From positions 111,068-175,067 of the forward strand of contig CH002009.1 of assembly GCA_000149265.1 (NCBI GenBank): a stretch of DNA of 64,000 bases, read 5' to 3'. The first letter of the stretch is position 1. Every line of letters begins with the position of its first letter. A model generated the notes under the pieces. The model was not told the DNA's origin and made no database searches. It saw only the letters and a list, made by a program, of their open reading frames with translations. Both the position numbers and the translations under genes were made by a program. Source of the stretch: Ciona savignyi (lineage: Eukaryota > Chordata > Ascidiacea > Phlebobranchia > Cionidae). Below are positions 11,601 through 19,500 of the stretch, one piece after another.

Positions 11601-13830
11601 TGTCGTAACTTGTGTATTCGATATGACCCTTGCAATCTTGTTATAGAATATCTACTTTTATGTCAACTATAGACTGACAGCGCAAGCCTTCGGAGACCAG
11701 TTTATATAACACCATTATTTACTTGACATATTTTCCTACTTTACTTAGGTTAGTTAAAATTCAAAAATTGCAAATAAAATATACAAAAAATGTAAATAGC
11801 CTATACAAAAGATAAACAAGGATTTTTATCTAGTTCGAACAATGGAATGTGTGGCAGGTGGTTGGTTTTGTTAACACAAGATTGAATAACAGATCTCAAA
11901 ATAAAACAACTTTGTATGCTTGCGGGGAAAGAAATAACGCGTTCCCGAGACAAAATCAAAAGATCTTGAATTCGATACTACATCGAGTAACAAAATGATT
12001 ATCTTTTAAGTGATCAGTTTATATTGTACATGTAATTGATAAACGCAACCGACAGTATTACTAAGAGCATAAAATAAACGCATTTTAATTATTGTCCAGT
12101 CAAAGACATATTTAACCTATCCTGTAATCAACTAGAAAAGTAGTTTGCTACCCAACATCACCTGCATCAAGGAACCCAAACCCGACCCCTCCCGCCATCA
12201 CTACGATCACCAGCAGCCACAACGCGCTGATCCAGGGCGTTGCTATCACCACTGCTCCCAGCAGGAGAGAACTGGTTGCTGTGAAAATAAGAACAGTATA
12301 TTATGTCACATTAATCCGACCGATTAGCTTGGTGGGTTAGTGTTTCGCCTCTCAACCGAAAGGTTGCAGCTTCTAAACTGGTCACTAGCTATTTGTTTGT
12401 GTACTTTAGGCACTTACCGAACATTGCCTAAACCCAGTGGAATAATGGGTTTTAAAAAATTAAAAGAAATGTCTGAATCGTACACAACATACTACAGTAG
12501 CTCCGGTAACCAGCCGATGAGCGAGAGGTAGTCCGACCATCTCCCGTGTTAACGCTCCTTGAGTTTTCCCATTCACGGAAATAAATGTGAATATTCCATC
12601 CACATTATCTTTGTTTGTAAAGACACATGTCTGCTGATTCTATTTGAATAAGAACTGATAATGCTAATAAGCAAAACTAGGTTAAATATTAGAAGTGGAT
12701 TTAAGCTTTTCTGTTTTCCTAATAACTTATTGTGAAATAAAAATTTCAGAATAGTTATTATTATGATCGTAGACTAGAACAGTTATTATTAAACCAGTGC
12801 ATTTGTAGGGCATGTTTAATTTTAGAATTCTTGTGTGCAGGCTATAATAATAAAGCTTATCATAAAAAGTCCCGTTAAATGTGAAAACAATATTAGCTTT
12901 TCAAACATATTGAAATAGGAGTCACCCACCGAACGTGAGCATGTTGTTTGTGTGGCGCATTACGTAACCAGTAGCGATCCCACCAGCCAAAACGCCTACT
13001 GATCGACCAGTAAACACCCATGACACCTGTCCGACCGAAGACCCGACATTGTTAGCCAGAGTCAGCAATGTTGGTCCGTGGATTGAAATGAATAAACCCT
13101 GAAAGTTAGTTGGATGTACGCAGTTAATCTTAACGTAATTAAATAGCTTAGTTTTTGTCTCGGTGAGTCTTTTTTGGTCTTTGTATGGGATAAGGCCGAT
13201 AAGGCTATACACAATTATTATTCTTAGGGAAGAAACAGAAAATACGAGATGATATTTATTTTGTAGGACAAAATTCAAAATTGTTCTCTGAATTATTGTG
13301 CACAGTCAACTTTTTTTATTATCAACCTTTTAAATCACTCCTGGTGTCACATTCTTTAAGTGTGGTCGTTTGTGCTACCACAAGGCATTGTCTTAAGTTC
13401 ACTGTGATTCACTCTACTCTTATCATGAATGTGTCCAGGGGGTGCTTTGTCTAATACACTATTTATTTCCATTTCCTTCGTTACAGTAGTAAAAAAAATA
13501 GTAAGGATAATATAAAAAAGAAAGAAAAAACGGTAAAATACAGCAGCTAAAACTATTTATCAACATAACATATAATAGTTCATAAGAAAATAAACAGACA
13601 TGGGCGTTAAACCAAAATCTTAACTCACCCCGCCAATCCTGGACAATGCAATGACAACTAACAAAATGACCGACCACACCACACTGGAACTCTTATTTCT
13701 AGTTTCTTCATTTCCGCTCGTCCCCGCTATTTCTATTAAGTCAGAAACTACTTGTTAAAGGTATATTGTTTAATAAATCAAATTAGCTCATATTAATTAG
13801 GCCTTTTGCTATTAGCTTACCTGAAGACAT
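8630..13830 (-). CDS. MFS transporter, NaGLT1/MFSD4-like (copy A)
   Basis: Eight-exon model: 13821-13830, 13629-13732, 12930-13098, 12162-12278, 11420-11527, 10789-10895, 9884-10180, 8630-9130, giving 470 aa with every phase consistent. Exon 1 codes only MSS plus one base. After a short cytosolic N-terminus come about 12 hydrophobic segments. TM1/2 has GLFISIHGPTLLTLANNVG and then GRSVGVLAG (loop motif). A glycosylatable extracellular loop with a Cys follows (exon 6), then the central basic loop (VIETRKED) and the C-terminal half with FWAGFGSGRLAGV and NMSGNYIFIFSAG. This pattern matches sodium-dependent glucose transporter 1/MFSD4 proteins at the plasma membrane. The substrate is not deducible. 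Copy B upstream has the same exon lengths at five of the six middle exons. The stop lies 268 bp from the hAT element. Confidence 0.9.
10479..10655 (+). repeat. SINE family 1, 3' half
   Basis: The tail half of the family runs from CCTGAACACAGCGGATTAAT through ACCCGACGGTGGG and GGGGATAAACCTGAATATCC. It leads straight into a (CCTAT)n array. A diverged head half lies at about 10,245-10,320, so one element may have been split by later DNA. It lies in an MFS copy A intron. Confidence 0.8.
10656..10715 (+). repeat. (CCTAT)12 array: SINE tail
   Basis: Twelve perfect pentamer units follow directly on the SINE 3' end. Other family members end in one to three such units, so this array is an expansion of the SINE's terminal repeat. 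Confidence 0.95.
12318..12602 (+). repeat. SINE family 1, near full length
   Basis: The head GACCGATTAGCTTGGTGGGTT is followed by CAACCGAAAGGTTGCAG, AATAATGGGTTT and AGCTCCGGTAACC. It ends with GAATATTCCATCC. It lies in the MFS copy A intron between exons 3 and 4. Confidence 0.8.
12637..12652 (+). other. 16-base match to the Ciona spliced leader
   Basis: The sequence ATTCTATTTGAATAAG equals the Ciona mRNA spliced-leader sequence as I remember it. It is followed by AACTGATAAT, not by a GT donor, so it is not an obvious SL RNA gene. It lies 35 bases past a SINE inside an MFS intron. A retroposed trans-spliced mRNA end or chance could explain it. Confidence 0.45.
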
Positions 13831-14104
13831 GGCTAGGTTACTTCGGCAATGATTTACCAACGCTGTGCACAATGAACGTTTGCAAATATTGCAACTAGAC
13901 TCATATTTAATCAACGGCAGGTTTGCAAACAGTAACGCAGCATAACACGCTGCACTGGGATGGAAGATTAGAACATAGCAGGTGAGCCCTTTAGGTTTAT
14001 ACGCGGAGTGTGAGAATTAAGATGGGATGGGTTACGAAGCGTTTGCAGCTTGGTGAATAAGGATGGCGACATTGCTAAATATTTCGTTTAATCAAATCCA
14101 TTCA

Positions 14105-14310
14105 ATACGTCCGACCAGTTAGTCTGCTGGTGGTTTAGTTCGTCGCATTTTAATTAAAAGGTTGCAGGTGCGAAACTGGTCACTAGCTAGTGGTTGTGTC
14201 CTTGGGCAAGGCACTTAATAGACATTGCCTGAACCCAGCAAAATATTGGGTTCCACTAAATTAAAGAAACTTGTCTATCATACCTATACAATACATTGTA
14301 TCCTATCCTA
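14105..14310 (+). repeat. SINE family 1, tail shortened
   Basis: The head CGACCAGTTAGTCTGCTGG is followed by AAAGGTTGCAGGTGCGAAAC and CTTGGGCAAGGCACTTAA. The TTGGGTTCCACTAAATTAAAG block passes directly to TATCCTATCCTATG, with the usual ~90 bases before the tail deleted. Confidence 0.8.
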
Positions 14311-15216
14311 TGTAAGTTCGGACAACGTTTGCCAACATTCCGTCCGAACATTTGGTGGATTAGATCTATCGGCCCCCGTTAGCGACATTTTTTCAACGTA
14401 CGGTCAAACGAGATATCACTTGGTCAACTAGTCGGACAATTAAACCTCAAATAAAAACAGAAGAATTATTCGAACTTTGAAAACAACGTACATTCTATTT
14501 TTGAGATGATCGTGACCCGACTGTAGGCCTACATGGTTTCTACATTCTTGCTAATTTAATTAATGTGTCGCTTATTATTATCAGCCACGTAAAAGTGATA
14601 TCACAATCAAAATCACCAACTCAAAGAACTACAAACATACTAACTGACTTGTCAATTCTGCTTTTACTAAAACATAGGTAACATCTCAAGCGAAAACTCG
14701 TCCCTTCCTACCTAAATAGTTTATTTATTCATTAATACAAACATTGCGTTCGCTGCACGGCATGAATTGTAAATACAATATTTTAACCTCAAGTCGATAG
14801 TGTACTTACAAATAACATCGTCAAATGACACGACAGTCTTCCTACCATATTGTAAGAAATCATATTACTACGTTCTAACGTTGCAAGTCTCACGTTTCCT
14901 GTCTATCTTACTATACGCATTTGCAACAATTTCCAAGAAATTGTTCAGCAGCGTTTTAAATCTGGTCACTAGCCCTTAGCCTACTTATCACCTTTACCCT
15001 GCCCCCAAGTTTGTCTCTAGCCAATTTTGTGTTGCTTTATCTGGTGCACTGTGCACGTATATGCGTATATACACATTTACTTTTTAAAATAGTTACTATG
15101 TATGTATGTAGAATATTCTGCGGGATATGTCAAAACACGAATATATGTACCATATATATAATGCTTTTTACAGTGTAGCATTGCCCTCACGTGCAATATA
15201 TTTACAAGTCCATAAG

Positions 15217-15510
15217 GATAGAAGATTCATACTTATCCCCGTGAATGGGAAAACCAAAGGGGTTAACACACGGCAATCGTCAGATCACCTCGCGCCCACC
15301 GTCGGGTTACCGGAGCTATTGCAGTGTGTTGTATATGATAGACACGTTCCTTCAATTTAGTAGAACCCAATAATTCGCTGGGTTCAGGCAATGTCCGTAA
15401 AGTGCCTTGCCTAAGGACACAGTCGACTAGCGACCAGTTTCGCATCTGCAACCTTTCGATTAAAAGGCGACGCACTTAACCGCAAGACTAACCAGCAGGA
15501 CTGAATAAGC
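15217..15510 (-). repeat. SINE family 1, full length
   Basis: The plus strand reads tail to head. It starts AGATTCATACTTATCCCCG and passes through GGGTTACCGGAGCTATTGC, CAATAATTCGCTGGGTTCAG and TAGCGACCAGTTTCGCATC. It ends CTAACCAGCAGGAC. Confidence 0.85.
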
Positions 15511-15947
15511 TGGGTTGTCGTGTTTTTGGCGTGGCAGGATAGAAAAGTTAACCGTTGACAACACGTATCAAGTGGATTGTGCATTTTTACTTTGACTTTA
15601 TTTCACAGCACGCCAAGGGCTTAATTAAACAGTTGGACACAGCCGAAGTGTTGCAATATCTAGCACCACAGCAGAGTAATGCTAATGTTAGTGCGGCGGC
15701 CCTTCCTTTTTGGGACCACTGTCTAGCCTGCGACATGATGTGATTGTTTACACTTTAACAATGAACTGAAGCAGGGTAATTAAAACAACGATTATAGGTG
15801 ATATTGTATTGCACAATTCGATATTGCGTATTACACAGTAAAAAAAGCAGAGTTATATTGCAGCATTGATTAGTTTCCAACATCGACTACTTAACGGCAA
15901 GCACTTAGAGTAACCGAACGCATATTGCCTATGGTACCCTTTTAAAC

Positions 15948-16035
15948 AAATGTGTGCTTGAATGGTTAAAGCGACTGATACATACACCGATTTCTATGTA
16001 AAAACGCCTTAGTGACGAGCACATTATAGATTTTC
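15948..16035 (+). repeat. tRNA-like dispersed repeat, family 2
   Basis: This matches the fragments at 757-850 and 24,945-25,020: GTGTGCTTGAATGGTTAAAG, then ATACACCGATTTCTATG and TTAGTGACGAGCACATT. The LTR element is inserted just beyond its end. Confidence 0.45.
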
Positions 16036-16047
16036 AACTAAGCATAT

Positions 16048-16313
16048 TGAAGTGATATTACGTCACGTCCCTCTCCTTAGTTCTCGTGTGTTTTAGTAAT
16101 AATCGTTTCGCCTTCATTCTTAGTTAATCAACGCGCGTTTCGTTGCTATTTAGGTCCTTGTGTTTTGCCCTTGCTTTGCCAGTTACCGTTATGTTGTGCT
16201 GTGTTTGTTTTAAACTAGGTTTTCCATTATTGCAGAAATAGCCTGCTTATTAACGTTGAATAAAGCTAAGTTAATCGACTTCTGTTGTCGTTTTCCGTTA
16301 GCGTCTCAGTTCA
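16048..16313 (+). repeat. 5' LTR
   Basis: It is 266 bp, starts TGAAGTGATATTACGTCACG and ends GTCTCAGTTCA. It includes ACGTCA, a CRE-like core, and AATAAA at 16259-16264, the likely poly(A) signal of the R region. Confidence 0.95.
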
Positions 16314-16314
16314 A

Positions 16315-16336
16315 TTTATTCAACGTTAATAAGCAG
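16315..16336 (+). promoter_or_regulatory. Putative self-primer binding site
   Basis: One base after the LTR, these 22 bases are the exact reverse complement of LTR positions 16243-16264. A second block, 16356-16368, is complementary to the adjoining LTR positions 16265-16277. Known self-priming Ty3/gypsy elements (Tf1, sushi type) pair the PBS with the 5' end of their own transcript instead of a tRNA. I infer the same here. A tRNA match was not tested. Confidence 0.7.
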
Positions 16337-16371
16337 CCTGAAGTTAGTCCCCTTGCGATTAACTTAGCATT

Positions 16372-17271
16372 ATGCCTGAAGTTAGTCCCCTTGCGCCGTT
16401 TTCTCCTCTAGCGGGAGCACCTTCCAGTTTAGGTCCTGCGCTAGTGGATGCTTCGCTTGAATCTGTTCCGGTCAAAGCACTCGTCGATTCGGGAGCATCG
16501 GAAAGTTTTGTCAACAAGGGTTTGGCCGATAAGCTTTCTCTTAAGACTTCCGGTCCTATTTCTCCGATATCTATGGCTTCTTCTCGTCTTTCTTTGACCA
16601 CGTTTGGGAAAACCTCCGCTACGGTCTCGTTACTAGGTCGATCGTATCACCTCACCTTTGGCGTCATCGATAGCCTGTGCGCCGATGTTATCCTTGGTCA
16701 AGACTTCCTTAAGCGACATACCGAAGTCATTTTTCAAATGGGAGGCACAGAAGCACCACTGAGAATCGTTGCAAGTACGCCGCCCACGTTAGCACTTGCT
16801 GTTGCTCGATTAAACGCTCCTCGTTTATTCGAATATATTCTTCCCAACTGTACGCCAATTGCTGCAGCTTCTCGTCGTTATAGTACGGACGATCTCAACT
16901 TCATCAATGAAGAGATCACCCGTCTTCTAGAATCCGACATCATTGAACCCGCTCGTTCCCCCTGGAGAGCTCCTTTATTAGTGATCTCACGCGAAGGTAA
17001 AAGGCGACTAGTTGTAGATTACTCGGTTACCGTTAACCGATTTACACAACTAGACGCCTATCCGCTACCAAAAATAGAAGAAATCGTCAACTGTGTTGCC
17101 CGTGACAAGTTTTACAGCTCCATTGACTTGCGTGCCGCCTACCATCAAGTCCCGCTGAGGGAATGCGAGCGCCATTTCACGGCATTTGAAGCTGGCGGAA
17201 AGTTATATCAGTACAAGCGTCTCCCTTTTGGGTGTGACAAATGGCGTTGCCGCTTTTCAGCGAGCCATTGA
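16372..17271 (+). CDS. pol: Retrotransposon protease and N-terminal RT (interrupted)
   Basis: The frame starts at an ATG 58 bases after the LTR. About 35 residues in, it gives the aspartic protease signature LVDSGASESF, followed by ILGQDFL. RT fingers and palm follow: IIEPARSPWRAPLLV, LVVDYSVTVN, YPLPKIEEI and SIDLRAAYHQV. The frame is lost in the G run at 17,230-17,232 just after LPFG and ends at 17,271. No capsid or CCHC zinc knuckle is present. The break may be a real mutation or an assembly error; it does not look like a classical -1 slippery site. Confidence 0.88.
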   Translation: MPEVSPLAPFSPLAGAPSSLGPALVDASLESVPVKALVDSGASESFVNKGLADKLSLKTSGPISPISMASSRLSLTTFGKTSATVSLLGRSYHLTFGVIDSLCADVILGQDFLKRHTEVIFQMGGTEAPLRIVASTPPTLALAVARLNAPRLFEYILPNCTPIAAASRRYSTDDLNFINEEITRLLESDIIEPARSPWRAPLLVISREGKRRLVVDYSVTVNRFTQLDAYPLPKIEEIVNCVARDKFYSSIDLRAAYHQVPLRECERHFTAFEAGGKLYQYKRLPFGCDKWRCRFSASH

Positions 17272-19159
17272 CGAATTCATTGAAATTAATAAGCTTAAGA
17301 AAGTATACGCTTATTTGGATGACATCACAGTAACCGGCGCCACACTACAGGAACATGATCGCAATTTGAATGAACTCCTACAAGCTGCTCGCAGACACAA
17401 TCTCACTCTGAACCAAGAAAAGGTAAAGATTCGCCAAACCTCTATCGACTTACTTGGATACCGTATCTCAAGCAATAACATTCAGCCCGACCCTCGTCGC
17501 TTACAAGCCCTGGTCGATTTACCTCCACCTACCAATTCTAAAGATTTGAAACGCGTTTTGGGGATGCTCTCGTATTACGCAAAATGGATCCAAAATTTTT
17601 CACTTAGAGTGCAGCCTCTGCTCAATTCGAAACTTTTTCCGTTGGACGAAGCCGCCATTCGCTCATTTAAAGATCTGAAAACCGAACTTGGTAATATAAC
17701 ACTTGGTGTTATCCGCGACGGTATACCTTTCGAAGTTGAAACCGATGCTTCTGACGTCGCTATAGGAGGGGTCCTTTCACAAAATGGCCGACCAGTAGCT
17801 TTTATGTCTAGGACACTCAATAACAGTGAGAGAAATTATCCTGCAATTGAAAAGGAAGCAACTGCAATCATAGAAGCTGTTCGCAAATGGGCGCATTTTC
17901 TTAAAGGTCGGTCCTTCACTTTGATTACGGATCAAAAATCAATAGCATACATGTTCCTTCGTACCAACCGAGGAAAAATAAAGAATACCAAAATTCTGTT
18001 ATGGAGGCTGGAGCTCGGACAATACTCCTATGATATTCGACACCGACCTGGTCCCCAAAACATCGTACCCGATGCTCTGTCACGAGTGTGCGCCTCCTCT
18101 GGATCTGCTTCAGGATTAGTTAACCTACATGAAGCTATGGGACACCCTGGATATGTGCGACTCTATCATTACGTTAGAAGTCGAAATCTGCCTTACACAA
18201 GCGAAGAAACCAAATCCGTTGGCAAAAATTGCAGAACTTGCGCTGAATTGAAGCCTCGTTTCCATCGTCCTCAACCTCGCTCATTGGTGAAAGCCATGAA
18301 GCCATGGGATAGAATAAGTATCGATTTTAAAGGACCTGTACAAGGGCGAAATCAGTATCTACTGGTCATTGTAGACGAATACAGTCGCTACCCGTTTGTT
18401 TTCCCCTGTAAAGACATGACCTCTCGCACCGTTATCGGATGCCCCTCGTCTCTTTTCTGTCTTTTCGGTTTCCCAGAGTACGTTCACTGTGACAGGGGTA
18501 CATCTTTTATCAGCAGAGAAACCCGGCAGTTTCTAGTCACCAGAGGTATCGCGACCAGCAACTCTTCACCATACCACCCTCAAGGAAATGGACAATGTGA
18601 GAAGACAAACCAAACTGTTTGGAGGACTGTTAAACTCATCTTGCATAGCCGTGGTCTGCCCCAAACTCGCTGGGAAGAAGTTTTGCCCGAAGCACTTCAT
18701 GCAATCCGATCCCTGCTGTGCACGGCTACAAACCAAACACCTCACGAGCGGTTCCTTTGTTTCCCAAGACGGGCGATGAACGGTACCTCAATGCCAACCT
18801 GGCTTCTAAACCCAGGGGTGGTCCTGTTGCGGAGGTTTGTAAGAACAAAAGGTGAACCTATTTGCGATCCGGTAACTCTTTTAGATGCTAATCCATCGTA
18901 TGCTCGAGTACGTCATAATGACGGACGTGAAAGCACGGTGTCAACATCTGACATAGCTCCGTGCCCTGGGTCACCGGAGTCATTGGAAGAAGCGTTCCCC
19001 GTAGCTGAGCCAGAAGCCCCTGTGATCCCCGACCCACCAGTGCCTGATGACAGAGATGAAGAAGATGCCCCGTCGGTGAACGATACGCCTGCTACCAGCC
19101 TTAGAAGATCCGTGCGTGATCGACGACCTCCCGACCGTTTTGGAAATTGGACATTATAA
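17186..19159 (+). CDS. pol: Retrotransposon RT C-terminus, RNase H, integrase
   Basis: The useful reading begins about 17,231, one base out of register with the upstream frame. It carries the RT catalytic box YLDDITV and the RT thumb. RNase H follows (ETDASDVAIGG, and RNYPAIEKEATAI). Integrase comes last, with an HHCC finger (GHPGYVRLYHY, then CRTC) and the D-D-E catalytic residues in IDFKGP, HCDRGTSF and QGNGQCEKTN. The last ~100 residues are proline/aspartate-rich without an evident chromodomain. The stop lies 31 bases before the 3' LTR. Nothing else in this half appears disabled. Confidence 0.9.
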   Translation: MKLAESYISTSVSLLGVTNGVAAFQRAIDEFIEINKLKKVYAYLDDITVTGATLQEHDRNLNELLQAARRHNLTLNQEKVKIRQTSIDLLGYRISSNNIQPDPRRLQALVDLPPPTNSKDLKRVLGMLSYYAKWIQNFSLRVQPLLNSKLFPLDEAAIRSFKDLKTELGNITLGVIRDGIPFEVETDASDVAIGGVLSQNGRPVAFMSRTLNNSERNYPAIEKEATAIIEAVRKWAHFLKGRSFTLITDQKSIAYMFLRTNRGKIKNTKILLWRLELGQYSYDIRHRPGPQNIVPDALSRVCASSGSASGLVNLHEAMGHPGYVRLYHYVRSRNLPYTSEETKSVGKNCRTCAELKPRFHRPQPRSLVKAMKPWDRISIDFKGPVQGRNQYLLVIVDEYSRYPFVFPCKDMTSRTVIGCPSSLFCLFGFPEYVHCDRGTSFISRETRQFLVTRGIATSNSSPYHPQGNGQCEKTNQTVWRTVKLILHSRGLPQTRWEEVLPEALHAIRSLLCTATNQTPHERFLCFPRRAMNGTSMPTWLLNPGVVLLRRFVRTKGEPICDPVTLLDANPSYARVRHNDGRESTVSTSDIAPCPGSPESLEEAFPVAEPEAPVIPDPPVPDDRDEEDAPSVNDTPATSLRRSVRDRRPPDRFGNWTL

Positions 19160-19181
19160 GTTTTAGTATCTATTATTTACT

Positions 19182-19190
19182 AGGGGAGAT
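19182..19190 (+). promoter_or_regulatory. Polypurine tract
   Basis: AGGGGAGA lies immediately before the 3' LTR. This is the expected position of the plus-strand primer. Confidence 0.75.
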
Positions 19191-19456
19191 TGAAGTGATA
19201 TTACGTCACGTCCCTCTCCTTAGTTCTCGTGTGTTTTAGTAATAATCGTTTCGCCTTCATTCTTAGTTAATCAACGCGCGTTTCGTTGCTATTTAGGTCC
19301 TTGTGTTTTGCCCTTGCTTTGCCAGTTACCGTTATGTTGTGCTGTGTTTGTTTTAAACTAGGTTTTCCATTATTGCAGAAATAGCCTGCTTATTAACGTT
19401 GAATAAAGCTAAGTTAATCGACTTCTGTTGTCGTTTTCCGTTAGCGTCTCAGTTCA
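19191..19456 (+). repeat. 3' LTR
   Basis: It is 266 bp and appears base-for-base identical to the 5' LTR on visual comparison. It is followed by the CATAT duplication. Its outer edge lies 44 bases from the stop codon of MFS copy B, which is on the opposite strand. Confidence 0.95.
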
Positions 19457-19500
19457 CATATTAAAAAAACAACAAAAGTATGGAGCCGTCTCAACAAAAC

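Larger units (their letters stand above)
13831..16042. other. Intergenic region between MFS copy A and the LTR element
   Basis: I see no gene. It contains the presumed promoter of MFS copy A next to 13,830, two SINE copies (14,105-14,310 and 15,217-15,510) and a tRNA-like fragment (15,948-16,035). The remainder is AT-rich without splice-bounded frames. Confidence 0.6.
16048..19456 (+). mobile_element. Ty3/gypsy-like LTR retrotransposon, gag-less, frameshifted
   Basis: Two 266-bp LTRs beginning TG and ending CA bound the element. A 5-bp target duplication (CATAT, 16043-16047 and 19457-19461) flanks it. By eye the LTRs look identical, implying recent insertion. Coding order is protease, reverse transcriptase, RNase H, integrase, which is the Ty3/gypsy order. 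No gag frame precedes the protease, and RT is interrupted by a one-base frameshift, so this copy cannot be autonomous. Ciona carries a gypsy family named Cigr-1 as I recall; membership is likely but unchecked. It is oriented opposite to both flanking transporter genes. Confidence 0.93.

Noticed and set aside
15555..15743. 62-codon plus-strand frame just upstream of the LTR element, as a gag remnant
   Set aside because: It lies outside the 5' LTR and target duplication and has no capsid or zinc-knuckle features.
17226..17236. Programmed -1 frameshift between protease/RT and the rest of pol
   Set aside because: The run does not form an X XXY YYZ heptamer in the zero frame, the shift needed is +1, and it falls inside the RT fold, so a mutation or assembly error is likelier.
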